From assembly GCA_020152595.1 (NCBI GenBank), contig JAIGNY010000747.1:1-64000 (forward strand): a stretch of DNA of 64,000 bases, written 5' to 3'. The position numbers were made by a program, and so were the translations under genes. The notes under the pieces were generated by a model. The model did no database searches and was not told where the DNA came from. It saw only the letters and a program-made list of their open reading frames with translations. Origin of the DNA: Chiridota heheva (taxonomy: Eukaryota > Echinodermata > Holothuroidea > Apodida > Chiridotidae). Shown one piece after another: positions 14,309 to 26,303 of this stretch (position 1 is the first letter of the stretch; every line of letters starts with the position of its first letter).

Positions 14309-14446
14309 CTCCATGCTGGTCTGAATCTTCTTAAGGGCCTCATCCGCCTCCTTTTGTTTCTCTTCCAATACCTGTCTCTGTGTTGCTGCTTTTTGGTTCA
14401 ACTCGGCTACCATGTCCTTGGCTTCATTTAACTTAGCCACGCCAGC
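14309..14446 (-). CDS. DYNC2H1: Dynein-2 heavy chain exon 22 (stalk CC1)
   Basis: 138 bp, exactly 46 codons in phase 0. Acceptor GTTTAG, donor GAG|GTATAC. The product starts AGVAKLNEAKDMVAELNQKA and continues as a heptad-rich, charged helix: first stalk helix, next to the AAA4 small domain. No indels. Confidence 0.94.
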
Positions 14447-15501
14447 CTAAACAAAGCAGAAACTTCAGGTTTACCAGAATTTCTAAAATAACATGAAAAA
14501 CTAGAGAGAAGTTAGCTTGAATATTATGACTGGTTATGACCAACACTTCCAAGACACACAAATCCTGCACAAGTTAAGCGATATAAAACTTGATTGCATA
14601 TCATTAGTAGTTAGTTTTCTTCTTATTCTTTTTATCTAATTTATGAATAAAACTATTGACAGAAATGACACCAACCTGAGGCTATAAGAAATTAACCAAG
14701 CAATTTAATTGCATAACAAATAATAAGTATAAATGTATGAATGAATAGACGAGTACATGATGTAAGCAAAGGGTTGATTAGAAATCAATCAAACAGCAAC
14801 TATCTCCTGGTAAGTTCAAGTCTTAGATGTTAACAATACATAAAGCACCTCCATGCTCCCAGTCACCTTAACTAATGTATCATACATCAAGTTGAAGAAT
14901 AATATTTATTAACAGAAATTCCTGTGAGGACCTTGCAGACATTGAATATTAATAAATAAAACAAGTCAAGTATTGTAAGTGTAATCAAATGATATTTTTC
15001 TAACAAATAACTATACCTTTCCAAGATTTCATACTGGATGGTGGTGAATAAAGTAGTGTTCCAATAATTACACTGTAATGGGTTATGCCAATTACCGTAC
15101 ATATTTTGTCAATATCGGCCCGATCCCAACCAATTTCCGATTATTTTTCATGACAGTACTAATTGTGATAAACATGCTGTGGGCTGTGCTAGTGATCATA
15201 GATAATTAATTAAATCAACATGGATGTATAAGATAATATTGAGGAGAATACATGTTGAAAAGTAAAACGAAAAATACATTTTTCGTCATCAACATATTTT
15301 TGCTTTTTTTAATTCTTAGCTTTTCATGTTTTAACGTTTGAAAAAGACATAAAATAAGTTAAATGAATAATAAATAAAAATAAAAAATTGCAATAATCGG
15401 ATTGGCGATTCACGGGCACTTCACCAAATCCAATTATTCTAAGCTTTTGACTTCATAATATTCAATGGCATAACTTATGTTGAACATCATTCATTCAATA
15501 C
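14447..15501. other. Intron 21-22, no feature seen
   Basis: About 1.05 kb of AT-rich intron. I found no tandem array, RNA gene or transposon-like protein. Confidence 0.6.
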
Positions 15502-15708
15502 CTGCAGATGCTTTTGCTTCTCCTCCACCTTGTCCCGCTTCTTCTCATAGACGGTCAAGTACGTGCTGAGGAAGTTCATGTACTGCCTTGGGGTGGAGTC
15601 TTTAGCAGGACACGACTTATGAATCTCTAAGAAAAGCTTGTACAACGTCTTATTTTCCTCCTGTTTTTCTTTTGACTTGTGTGTCTTTCCTAGCAACATT
15701 CTTGGTAT
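15502..15708 (-). CDS. DYNC2H1: Dynein-2 heavy chain exon 21 (AAA4 end, stalk start)
   Basis: 207 bp, 69 codons in phase 0, acceptor CCTTCAG, donor CAG|GTATTG. It encodes IPRMLLGKTHKSKEKQEENK and later PRQYMNFLSTYLTVYEKKRD, matching the helical end of AAA4 that leads into the stalk. No indels. Confidence 0.94.
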
Positions 15709-16107
15709 CTGAAGGAAAAATCAAGAACTCAACAAATGCCCAATCCTGTGAGGAAAGATGGTTCAAAGCTCCAACAAAAAGTATTATAATTAAACCTGCC
15801 ATTTATGACATGCTTATCATGACTAAATGTTATCCAAACCACCTAAAAACAAAACAGAACAATTCCATTCACAAACTAAACATAAAAAAATAGTGATTTT
15901 TAAGCCCAAATTTGGAAAATAACAGAACTCTTCCATCTTTCTGTACATGCTTGTATACATTACCAAGTTATACATTAGTCTCCCTGCTTCAGAACAAAAT
16001 GAGAGTCACAGAATCTGAATTAGTGAGTGGCATTAGTGTTTGACATCTATGGTCAGACAGATATTCTGTGGTAGAACCCTAAATGCAGCAGAAGGATCTT
16101 TAGTTAT

Positions 16108-16925
16108 ATTCACAGCTCAAGCACCCAATGAAGAGCTAGTAGAGGGGTGCACCAAATGAAAAGCTAGTAGAGGGGTGCACCCAATGAAGAGCTAGTAGAG
16201 GGGTGCACCCAATGAAGAGCTAGTAGAGGGTTGCACCCAATGAAGAGCTAATGGAAGGGTGCACCAAATGAAGAGCTAGTAGAGGGGCGCACCCAATAAA
16301 GAGCTAGTAGAGGGCGCACCTAATAAAGAGCTGGTAGAGGGATGCACCCAATGAAGAGCTAGTAGAGGGGTGCACACAATGAAGAGCTAGTAGAGGGGCG
16401 CACCCAATAAAAAGCTAGTAGAGAGCAACCTAATAAAAAAGCTAGAAGGATGCACCCAATGAAGAGCTAGTAGAGGGGTGCACACAATGAAAAGCTAGTA
16501 GAGGGGCGCACCCAATAAAGAGCTAGTAGAGAGCAACCTAATAAAAAGCTAGTAGAGGGATGCACCCAATGAAGAGCTAGTAGAGGGGTGCACACAATGA
16601 AGAGCTAGTAGAGGGGTGCACCCAATGAAGAGCTAGTGGAGGGGTGCACCCAATGAAGAGCTAGAAAAGGGCGCACCCAATGAAGAGCTAGTAGAGGGGT
16701 GCACCCAATGAAGAGCTACTAAAGGGCACACCCAATTAAGAGTTAGTAGAGGGCGCACCCAATTAAGAGCTAGTAGAGGGGTACACCCAATGAAGAGCTA
16801 GTAGAGGGGTGCACCCAATGAAGAGCTAGTAGAAGGGTGCACACAATGAAGAGCTAGTAGAGGGGTGCACCCAATGAAGAGCTAGTAGAGGGGTGCACCC
16901 AATGAAGAGCTAGTAGAAAGGTGGT
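16108..16925. repeat. Satellite C, 28 bp unit, about 29 copies
   Basis: Unit CAATGAAGAGCTAGTAGAGG plus GGTGCACC, each with the palindromes GTGCAC and AGCT. Variants with GCGCACC or AGCAACC and AATAAAGAGC sit in the middle of the array. It lies in intron 20-21, about 1.1 kb from the 5' splice site. Confidence 0.96.
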
Positions 16926-17240
16926 TTTCTACCACTACAAGTTTAGTTTATATGAATGACAAGACAATCAACTTTTCAATTTAAAAAAGAGTCAAATTAA
17001 AGAAATTATCGACAAAAATCGCAAATTTGCACATTTTAGGCCAAATTAGGCCAATTTTTTGGAACTTTTTTTCTTCTTCTTGTGAACAATGAAAAATGGG
17101 GACTTTTTTTACATATTTAGATTGTTTGTGAGGTTTCCTTTCCATTGATACTAGTCTAAACTTTTTTCTCAAAGCAAAACATGCAAAAACAATGAAAATA
17201 AACAAAAAAATCACTGCTGTAATTACTAGCAGAAAAACTA

Positions 17241-17325
17241 AAGCCGTGTGTCCAATGCGGGGATCGAACGCGAGCCATCCGCTTGCTGTGCACACAGATT
17301 TGCCACTAGACCAAAGTGTCTACCT
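17241..17325 (-). mobile_element. tRNA-like SINE head (putative)
   Basis: On the minus strand there is an A-box-like TGGTCTAGTGGCA (17301-17313) and, at a tRNA-like distance, a B-box-like GCGTTCGATCCCCGC (17256-17270), with weak pairing around the T loop. The acceptor stem does not pair well, so a working tRNA is unlikely; a tRNA-derived SINE promoter is the better reading. The AT-rich body downstream (about 16980-17240) could be the rest of the element. Its ends and any target-site duplication were not identified. Confidence 0.5.
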
Positions 17326-18037
17326 GTGGAAAAAGGAGCTTTAAAATTACTTAAATTAAATGTGATGAGAGGGGGTATTTGCTCTTTTTGATATCAATCG
17401 AAAGTACATGGCTTGGCCTTTCTTATGCTATATTTCGCATACGGTAGGTGTATTGCAATCAGAAATTACAATTTTTTCAAAATTTTGGTCTCAAAAAGGC
17501 TAAAAAACATCAAATTTGGCAAAAACATGTTTGCCAATAATAGATATTATATTGATGCTAGGAGCAGTCAAAATACAACCGGTATTGGATACTTTGATGT
17601 CTTTGACAGTTATTCATGGCTTTTCAAGCAAAAGTTAGGTCTGGAAGTATAGCAAGGAAGCGTTTGAAGAACAAAAAGGTTTTTTTTTTTTCCTGTTAAA
17701 CTTTGTGAATTTTTTTTATTCTCTCTTTTGTCAATCCATTTTTTCACAAAATTCTGCAACATAGCCCCCATCAAAATGTTATATTTTCTGAAAGAACTAT
17801 TAGAGCGCTTTCAAATGATAGCAAGATCACTGCTATTTGACAAAGAACAAGATTTTTTGAAAAGTATGTCCCCAATGAAGCGTGACATGCTTGGTCTGGG
17901 TATTTGAGGGTTAATGCTACAAATAAAGTTAAACTCTTTCAGTTGAGGCAAACACAATAACCATCCAATCAAGTCATGTAAAACAATAACATCTTTTAAT
18001 TCCAAACAAAATTACATCACAATTTCTTCATACATAC
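17326..18037. other. Intron 20-21, right part, no clear feature
   Basis: About 700 bp of AT-rich intron with T runs near 17680-17720. Nothing recognisable beyond the SINE head to its left. Confidence 0.5.
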
Positions 18038-18180
18038 CTCTTTCATGCTTTCCTTACTCCATCCCTCCATCCACTGAACAGAGCAGTTCTTGTAGAAAGC
18101 TGGGTTGCTCTGGCAGTTGACCGCAAATGAAGCATTCTTGCAATCCATGATCAGGACAATGTGTAAGTTTACCTTGATAC
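18038..18180 (-). CDS. DYNC2H1: Dynein-2 heavy chain exon 20 (AAA4 sensor I region)
   Basis: 143 bp, acceptor TTTGCAG, donor GAG|GTATGT. Two bases complete an arginine codon, then 47 codons are open. VNLHIVLIMDCKNASFAVNC contains the AAA4 sensor-I strand; SNPAFYKNCSVQWMEGWS follows, as in other dyneins. No indels. Confidence 0.95.
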
Positions 18181-18499
18181 CTGCAAAGATGGGTTGTGGA
18201 AATAACAAGTGAATTCAAATGTTTTTACAGACTAGTTTTTGCAAATATAATCAATCACGATGTGTCAAATTGGCACAAGGGACATGCTACGATGCATAAA
18301 GTACCCGATCATCATTATAACTATTATTAATATAATTATTACTAATTCTATTTAGGTATTCTATGCGCAAAGTAGACTACAAAATACTAAAGATAACTAT
18401 TATAACAAAAGCAAATTCAAAGCATTAAAGAAATATCAAAGGCTGTAAAAAAACATGTAATGATAAGAATAATAACTTGGCAATAAATCATTAATGTTT

Positions 18500-21400
18500 G
18501 TTTGTTTGACGAGGGTTTATCGGCACTATGACAGCGAGGGTCAAATTGTGCCTGAGAGGTTAGATCATTCCAGAGGTAGAAAGGAAAGAAAACATGAGGA
18601 GATTGAGAGAAACATGAGAACTAAATGCCAGAAAGCTGGGATCGGGAGAGGTGGTGTATGGGTAGAAAAAACAAAGTAGAGAGAGGGGGTTGGAGAGGAG
18701 GACTACATATGGTTGATGAAGGAAGAAGATAATTTTATCTGGGGGGTTTTTCTTGAAGAGCTCGACTATTGAGTTGTGGGGAGCGAGGGAAGCTCTGGGA
18801 ATGTTGTACAGGGGACAAGCAAGAGAACATGATGGACTGTGAAGGTGCAATGGCAATTGTTGCAGAGGGGTTGGGGGGAGCCAATAAGGAAGTGGAAGAG
18901 AGTGAGGTGGGTGTGACCTATTCCAAGACGAGTAATGTAAACCTTGTCGACACAGGAGAGGTTGTGGATGGTGAGTTTGATCTGAATGGTGGGCTGGATG
19001 ACATGAAGTTTGTTATCAATTTGGTAGTCCCATGAGGTTTGCCAACGGTCACGAACAAGGGAGGTGATAAGTGGTTTGAAGTCAGGAAGGGTTTGGGGAA
19101 ATGGGGTAGGGGGAGGATGAGGGCAAGCTAAGCTGCTGCATCAGCCCTGTCATTGCCAGGGATGCCAACATGGCTGGGTATCCAGAAAAAAAGAATACTT
19201 TTCCTGCAGAGGGTGGGTGAAAGGAGTTTATGGAGGAGGTGGTGGGATGTGGGGTTATCTTACTTAAGATTGAGTAAAGAAGGACAGCCTTGGGGTTGGA
19301 GAAAATGGCAAAGTAGCTGAGCAGTGAGTACTCAATAAAGTTGAGGGCGTGGAGGATGGCCTTGGCCTTGGTCGAGAAGATGGACGAGTCGGGAAGCCTG
19401 CTACTGAGGGTGATGTCTTGGATGACAGCAACAGCAGCTGTCTTGTCGCCTTCGTTGGAGCCCTCAGTATAGATGGAGGTGTAGTTTGAGAGTTGGTCTT
19501 TGATTTGATTGTGGAGGTTGATGAAGAGGTTAGGGTGGGTTTGGGTTTTGTAATAAGTGGAGATGCCCAGGTGGATAGAAGGGAGAGGGTGGTCCAGGGA
19601 GGAAAAGTGGGCCAGGAGTAGGTGCCAAAAGTGGCGAGCTTGATGCCGAGATGGAAGAGGTCTGATTTGATGTGTAAGCTGAAGGAAGGGGATAGGGTTT
19701 TAGTCCTATCAAAGAATGTGGAGAAATTGGGGTACCTAATAAGATTGTAAACAGGGTTCTGGGTGTTGGTGAGGGCTTTAAAAGAATAGGAGAGGCGAAG
19801 CTTTTTACACCTTAACAGAAAGGGGGATTCGTTGGCTTCAACATGAAGGCTGGTGATTGGGGAGATCCTGCAGGCACCCAGACAAAGCCTGTGGGCTTCA
19901 TTTTGGATGGTGTTGATGTGGTTGAGGTAAGAGTTGTGAGCGACACAGTAGACAATATTACTGTAGTCGAGCTTGGCATGAATGGTGAGCCTGGGGGTAC
20001 GCGTCCCAATTGGTGTTGGAGAGGAGGCGGAGAAGGTTGAGGGAGTTGTTGCATTTCTGTTTCAGGTTGGTGATGTGTTGCTTGGTGGAGAGCTTGGGGT
20101 CTAGAGTTAAACCCAGGAACTTAGTGTGGTCAACTTTGGGGATGCAATTGCCATTGAGCACGAGGTTCAGGTTGGGGTGGAGGCTGTTGAAATGAAATAA
20201 GTGCATGCAGACTGTCTTGTCTTTGGATAATTTAAAACCGTTATTGTTTCAACAGTCTTGCAGCTGGATGAGGTTGAGTTGGAGCCTATTTTTGACAAGA
20301 GGAAAGCTAGGGGAGTAGAAGATGGTGAAGTCGTCCACGTAGAGGGCACGTTTGATGTTGGGGCCAAGGTTGTCCGCAATGTTGTTAATGCTCAGGTTGA
20401 AGAGAGTAGGGGGGGGGGGAGGCTGCTGCCTCAAACTTGGAGCTGTCTGGGTGAGAGGAAGTTTTGAACAAAGATGGGGAGGTGGCCTCTGAGGCCAATG
20501 GTGTAAAGTTTGTGGATAATGCAGTATTTCCAAGTAGTGTCAAAACCTTTCTCAAGGTCAAAAAAGATGGCAATAGATGTTCCTTTTTTTGTAAGGATTC
20601 CTGGATAGTGGTGTTGAGCGTATTTAAGTGGTCCAGGGTATTGCAATGTTTCCAAAAGCCGCTTTGGTGAGGGGATAGGTATGTTGGCCTCAAGGAACCA
20701 GTGTAGTCTCTGGTTAATGATCCTTTCCATAATTTTACAGAGACAGCAGGTGAGGGCGATGGGGCAGTAGCTGGAGGGGTCGGTACTGTCCTTTTCCAGT
20801 TTGGAGACGTGGGGTGATGATAGCTGTCCTCCAGATAGGGGGAAAGGAGTGTGGGGACCAAATGTGGTTGAGGATGGTGAGTAGGGTATTGGTGGCCTTG
20901 TTGGGGAGGTGTTTTAGGAACTGGTGAAGATGTTATCTGGGCCCTTGGAGGTGCAGCCAGCATCGTGGATGGCTTGGTTTAATTCAGAAAGGGTGAGAGG
21001 GGTGTTGTAGCTCTCGGTGTTGTCAGAGGGAAAGTGATACTCCGGGCTTCATTGCGAGCTTTTTTGGCTTTGAAAGCATTGAGGTAGTTGGCCGAGGATG
21101 AGATGTTGCTGAAAGAGGCGAGAGGTGGTTAATGATGTCCTTTTTTGCAGTGAGAAGGTCACCATTCCAGGAGAGATGGGAGACTTGCCCACCCTGCCGT
21201 GGAAGCTGTTAACCATTCTCCAAATCTTCTTAGTGTGGGTGTTGGTGGTGAGAGAAGAGATGAAGTTGTTCCAAGTGTTGGTTTTACTGTCCTTGATAGT
21301 GCACCTGGCTTTGGCATGGCTGATGCGAAAACGGGTTAGTTTTGAAGTTCCTGAGGGCCCTTTTTCTGTTCTTGAAGGCAGTTTTGCAGTTATCAGTGAG

Positions 21401-21665
21401 CCAGGGGTTGGAGGGTGTGGTTAGCGGGTTTAGAGGTTTTGGGAATGGAGCAGGTGGCAATGTTGATAAAGATGTTACTGAAGTTTGACATGGGATCTTT
21501 ACCCTAGAGGAGATAGGGGAGAGGTGTGATTCGCAGAGGGTTTCAAAAAGGGATCAGTCGGCCTTCTCGAGGTTCTAAATGGGGGTGTGGTCTGTGGGGG
21601 TTTGAAGGTTGGAGTGAATAAGAAGTGGGTAATGGTCACTATTGAAGTTATAAAAGGGTTTAATG
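18500..21665 (-). mobile_element. LINE copy 1, I/Nimb-like, 5'-truncated
   Basis: Non-LTR retrotransposon on the minus strand, 5' end near 21665 and 3' end near 18500. In 5'-3' order of the element: the end of the endonuclease (NSDHYPLLI, near 21640), a linker with NPWLTDNCKTAFKNRKRALR, reverse transcriptase with FFDLEKGFDTTW and catalytic YVDD (about 20330-20341), then FLGLTLDPKLS, an RNase H with WIPSHVGIPG, and a C-terminal stretch resembling RLRIGHTHLTHSHLL. It ends in a (CAAA)n-like tail (plus-strand TTTGTTTGTTTGA). Many frameshifts and stops mean it is dead. The order EN-RT-RNase H supports the I/Jockey-type superfamily; the exact clade is a judgement. Confidence 0.9.
20249..20730 (-). 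pseudogene. Reverse transcriptase remnant of LINE copy 1
   Basis: Two overlapping frames carry the RT core: one reads FFDLEKGFDTTWKYCIIHKL and GLRGHLPIFVQNFLS, the other LFNLSINNIADN and ALYVDDFTIFYS. The switch of frame between the palm motifs shows decay, or an indel of the type seen in the dynein exons. Confidence 0.85.
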
Positions 21666-22045
21666 TATTACATTGATTTATTTCAAAAAGGAGCTGTGCA
21701 TTCTGAATATAAGAGTTAGCCTCAGTGGCTTTGGTATGGGTGAGTATTGTAATGTAGCATATGGCAACCTATGAACTGACAGCACTTATTAGGGAATCAC
21801 TGGACGTGGCAATTCATAAATAAACCCTTTGCTCTAATAAGATTGCTCTTCATAAGGACTATATATAATTGGCCAATAAAACAATACTTTTGTTAAACAC
21901 CACTTATACGGAACAGGAAAATAACTATCTGGAGGAGAGACTATACTAAAGACTACCCGTAGAAGTATGACAGAGAAAAAAACAGAACAGACTCATGCAC
22001 TACAGTTTCAAATAAACAAAAAATAAATGACTATTCTGGACTTAC
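21666..22045. other. Intron 19-20, no feature seen
   Basis: About 380 bp between the LINE and the exon 19 donor; nothing recognisable. Confidence 0.5.
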
Positions 22046-22268
22046 GACTGGCAAAGTAATTGACAAGTGTACCCCTGAATCCCTCCTCTGATACCTGGTC
22101 TCTCAGGGGGGAAAGCAAGGGTTCTAGTTCCTCCGGGGTGTAGAGACCAGGGACTTCCCCTGATGACAGAAGGCTGTTAATAAGCTCCATAAACTCCTGC
22201 TCTACAAAATGATGATCCTCAATCAATAGGATTATCTGCTGACCTTCGACTCCTGCTGTTTGCATGAC
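22046..22268 (-). CDS. DYNC2H1: Dynein-2 heavy chain exon 19 (AAA4 Walker B)
   Basis: 223 bp, acceptor GTGTAG, donor C|GTAAGT, 74 codons plus one base, open. ILLIEDHHFV is the AAA4 Walker B strand and INSLLSSGEVPGLYTPEELE the conserved loop after it. No indels. Confidence 0.96.
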
Positions 22269-22720
22269 CTACACAGACGAAAGACAGTTGTGTCAGTGCT
22301 ATCCTCAATAAGTGGGGTATAGAAATGATGGAAACTGTTTTTTATAAACAGACCTTGCAGGGCAGAGGCACTGTAGTGCCTAAATGTCAATCTCAATCAC
22401 ATTAACCTTTGATGACAAATAAAATATGTTTGAGAGGATTTGCACAGATGTCATAAACAAACGGTTAACAACCTAAAACACCAGTTAGCATCTTCAGATT
22501 AAAAACTCTGCAAATGACATCATCTTAAGATCTGCTGTCTATTTTCTGCATAGAAGAGATTTGCTCCTCCATTGCTATGAGGCAAAAATCTAACACTAAA
22601 AAAATCATCTTTCTGCTCTTAGTTATTTCAATTGCAGATGACCATGTGCTAAACTTGTGAAAACATGAGCCCAACTTATCCAGTGACTGGATTTAAAAGA
22701 AATTAATAATAGAGTACTAC

Positions 22721-22876
22721 AATTAGAAGTATGTATGTTCTGGGAATACCTAGAGGTCAGTCCTAGGTGATCAACATCAAGCTGAACAAAGGTATATGCA
22801 GTTAGAAGTATGTATGTTCTGGAAATACCTCAAGGTCAGTCCTAAGTGATCAACATCAAAGTGAACAAAGGTATAT
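22721..22876. repeat. Tandem duplication, ~78 bp, two copies
   Basis: TTAGAAGTATGTATGTTCTG opens both copies, which continue through AGGTCAGTCCTA(G/A)GTGATC to GAACAAAGGTATATG. A few substitutions separate them. The surrounding intron 18-19 (22269-23187) holds nothing else I can name. Confidence 0.85.
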
Positions 22877-23187
22877 GTTAGCTGTTTTTCAAAATAATAG
22901 ATTTTTTCTATATATATGGCATGAAGATATACAATTCTTAATTTCATATTTAGGAGTTTCAACTTCTTTACAACAGTTGTAAAGGCTTCCCTACATTCTG
23001 AATACCTGATAGATGCAACCACACATTTACAAACCTTCGCTGCATAATCATTGTGTAACACTTAAATCATCACCGGTAAGGTCACCCAAAATAAATATTT
23101 TTGCTGTAAAATTGACTTCTTGTTATTTCACAATTATTTGCGAGTAATGAGTAGCCAACATCTACAAACAAAACCAATATAACTTAC

Positions 23188-23420
23188 TGTTTTCAAGTCT
23201 GCCTTGAAATGTTTGATGCCATAATTGCGAGACACCTTGGGCGTAAAAAGCTCTGTCCTATGCATGTGAGCTGCGAGAACAACAGCTGATCTTCGACCAA
23301 CGCCACTTCTTCCTGCCAATAAAAGTGAACCTCCGGGCTGAGTCAACACTCTGTCGAATCGAGCAATGTGATCTAAAACCTCACGGAACAACAGTAGTTT
23401 CAATTCTCTGTTTTCTCGAG
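23188..23420 (-). CDS. DYNC2H1: Dynein-2 heavy chain exon 18 (AAA4 Walker A)
   Basis: 233 bp, acceptor CTTGTAG, donor ACA|GTAAGT. Two bases complete a codon, then 77 codons are open. GGSLLLAGRSGVGRRSAVVL carries the AAA4 P-loop with the GRSGVGRR form typical of dynein AAA4. No indels. Confidence 0.96.
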
Positions 23421-23454
23421 CTACAAGAAATGACAAATAACAATCAAGTTCACA

Positions 23455-23660
23455 TTTATTGTGCTGCACTGTGTCCTTGAGCAAGACACTACTTGACTTG
23501 CTCCAGTCCATTCAGCTTTGAGTACCAGTACTGCTGGGGAGTTGATCTGTGATGGACTGGTGTCCTATCCAGGGGGAGTCATGTGCCCGCATTCGCTTAC
23601 AACAAGGGATAAATAAGCACTGGCCTCATAGGCCTTCATGGCTCTAGTATGGATTTAACT
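23455..23660. repeat. Dispersed repeat X, copy 1 (possible SINE)
   Basis: Contains GCACTGTGTCCTTGAGCAAG, then GATGGACTGGTGTCCTATCC and AGGGATAAATAAGCACTGGC ... GATTTAACTT. The last part recurs near 42740-42810, so it is a dispersed element. The first motif is of a kind I associate with common invertebrate retroelement tails. Ends were not defined. Confidence 0.55.
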
Positions 23661-23762
23661 TATAACAAAATTTATTTCTGAAATGGAAGTAAATTAACGA
23701 TATATATAAGATAAAAATAAAATATGCCAGAGAAATAGAAGCTTCTGCCTGAAGTGACTTAC

Positions 23763-23891
23763 CGTAAGTAATCTTTGCTTTCTTGATAACTTCTTTGAGG
23801 TCAGATGAGCTGAGACGTCCCACCGATTTGCCTACAGGGGGTATGCCTGGACCACCCTCTGATTTGCCTCCCCAAGTAACAAAATAGCTGC
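23763..23891 (-). CDS. DYNC2H1: Dynein-2 heavy chain exon 17 (AAA3-AAA4 link)
   Basis: 129 bp, acceptor TTTGCAG, donor TACG|GTAAGT, phase 1 in and phase 1 out. It encodes SYFVTWGGKSEGG, a short proline/glycine-rich insert, then GRLSSSDLKEVIKKAKITY. The insert between AAA3 and AAA4 varies within the family. No indels. Confidence 0.93.
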
Positions 23892-24279
23892 CTGCAAATT
23901 AAATATCTTTAACAAATCAATTGAGGACAAAGATGATAAGCATATGATCCATCTGACTGTGCGAGAAAACCATCATCACTGGTGGTAGTATGAGAAAACA
24001 ACAAGCATGTCAGAAGTTATACTTTTACAGAACAATTAATTAAAATCTTTGAAATTTTGCTGTACATTCAGAATCAAACCAAGCAACAACCTAACGACCT
24101 GCAACATCTGTTATGTATTATTTTTTACTTTCTTTATTATGTTTAAATGGGTAATTGATCTTAAGTCAAGGGAAAGAGTGTATGCTACAAAGAGGGTGCA
24201 GCACAGGAGAAAACAATTGATCTACTTGATAGATTGCATTCATTTTCATTTGAAATAGTAACAAGTTTTGCCTGTTTAC
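23892..24279. other. Intron 16-17, no feature seen
   Basis: 388 bp of AT-rich intron with no array or RNA gene that I can see. Confidence 0.6.
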
Positions 24280-24553
24280 CATTTAAGTTTTGCAGCACAT
24301 GTCCAGCATTCCATTCACCCTGCAAAGTTCCAGTCAAAATATTGTCAAAACGATTCCTGGCATCTTCTCCAACCAACCTATCCCTGAACAGCCTGCTCGC
24401 CTCATAAGCCCATATCTCCAGCAGGTGGTCTTGGGTGCTTTCGGAGGTGCTGGCATTGAGATCGTACCGCATTAAACTCAACACCCACTGAGTCAAGTCA
24501 CGGGTGGTGAAGAGATAGTGGCTGTGCTCGTCTACGGTGAATCGTGACCTCAC
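24280..24553 (-). CDS. DYNC2H1: Dynein-2 heavy chain exon 16 (end of AAA3)
   Basis: 274 bp, acceptor TCAG before GTGAGGTCACG, donor AATG|GTAAAC, 91 codons plus one base, open. HSHYLFTTRDLTQWVLSLMR is the conserved helical motif of the AAA small domain; LLEIWAYEASRLFRDRLVGE follows. It is the first exon after the 9.8 kb intron that holds the GC-rich island. No indels. Confidence 0.95.
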
Positions 24554-25785
24554 CTGATTACAAAATGACAAAAAAACAGTCTGATGGTTTAGGCATATAA
24601 GGTGATCCTTAAAGGAGAAACAAACCCACAGATTTATCTTATCTATTATGATGCAAACATATATTCTAAACACTATACCCACCTTGGGAGACTTAAAAAG
24701 TGTCTCATGATATTTTATTTTAATTAATAAATATCTAATAAATATATTAATCACTTGATATATAAGTCGTATGGGGGTGGCCCTCTTGTACACCCGCCCT
24801 CAATCGAAGTGACTTCAAGTGACGTCATTGAATCAGTTCCATTCCCACATGATATGTGTAAACACATCTAGGCAGATGCACCTTTAATGTACCACATAAC
24901 ATTCATGCAGGAGTTGATTTGTAAAAGTTTAGAAAATATTTTATTAGTAGCAAGAAAGTTTTTAGAAATCATGCCAGAATGTCAAGCAGATGGCTGTACA
25001 CATCATTGTTTTGGAACTTGTTCTCCATTTAGTAGTTATTATCCCACGTCAATAACATTAGGCCTAAACTAATGAAAACTATTACGATAAGCTTATGGTA
25101 ATAAAATAACCCAAAGTGGGCCTACTACAAGAGAGTTCCAATGAACTGGTTCCGAAATAGAGGCAAGAAAACAATTATATTATCCTCATGGAAAGAAAAC
25201 TATAATCTTTGATATACAGCAAACAATCTTTCAAATCCAAATTCAATTGCGCTTCGAAAGCAAGTGAAAACAGTGAAATCATTCACACTTAATCCTAATT
25301 CAGTGTTGTCCTTTCCTCAAAATACTATTGTCAATGCCAATACAAACGAGTGTATTAATATTTTGTAACCCGATCAAAATGTATTCTTTTTTACAATATA
25401 GCTATATTTTTTGGACAGAATTACGATAAAGCTTTACATTTTGGACAGAATTATATTATGGTAAAACACATTGAATTTAAGGGCACTTATCATGGAAATA
25501 AAAACCATATAACTATTTTATGGCAACATAAACCGGAACAGATTCTAAAACATCACTTCCGGACCTGAAAACCGGCAGTTTCAAAATATATCGAACAATA
25601 TGGTGACCTCCATACGGCCTCAAACTTTGAATACAATCGGGAAACTGGTTCATTTTGGGGGGGAAATGGTATCGATTTTGGAATCTTCATACATTTTTAC
25701 CCAAATTGAACCCAAATCATTCTGTGGATTTGTGTCTCCCTTAAGTAATAGATTGTTTGGTGGTACACAACTGGCTCAAAATGAT
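24554..25785. other. Intron 15-16, left part, no clear feature
   Basis: AT-rich intron of about 1.2 kb. A short direct repeat (TTTTGGACAGAATTA) sits at about 25411-25452. I see no gene. Confidence 0.5.
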
Positions 25786-25950
25786 GGGTCAAATTCAGAG
25801 TACAACAGTCAAATTCAGAGTACAACAGTCAAATTCAGAGTACAACAGTCAAATTTAGAGTACAACAGTCAAATTCAGAGTACAACAGTCAAATTCAGAG
25901 TACAACAGTCAAATTCAGAGTACAACAGTCAAATTTAGAGTACAACAGTC
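25786..25950. repeat. 20 bp minisatellite, 8 copies
   Basis: Unit GTCAAATTCAGAGTACAACA, almost invariant; two units have TTTAGAG in place of TTCAGAG. The short array ends at CCCTAAATTTGG. Confidence 0.95.
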
Positions 25951-26303
25951 CCTAAATTTGGTAAATGCTTCTGAAATATTTCAGAGTATGGGTGATCAAA
26001 GTTTCAGATTATTTTTTAATTTATGCAAAATTTGGGATACAGCAGAGCAGGCTAATATCTTTGCGCTACCCTTCAAACTTTATTATTCAAATTCAAAGAT
26101 CAGAAACCCCGAAAGTCAAAATCCTAGAAAAACACAAAAGTAAAAAAACTTTTCAAAGAAGTTGGACCAAATTATCATTCACGATCAAGCTCAATTAAAC
26201 TGTGCGAGTTACATCATGTTTACTCACAAACACTGCCCATCAAGTTTCTCTTTAACTTACAACACCACACCATAATATCCCACATAACTTTTAAAATCAA
26301 ATT

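Noticed and set aside
18560-21424. Plus-strand ORFs across the LINE copies
   Set aside because: They are antisense shadows of the RT/RNase H frames on the minus strand.
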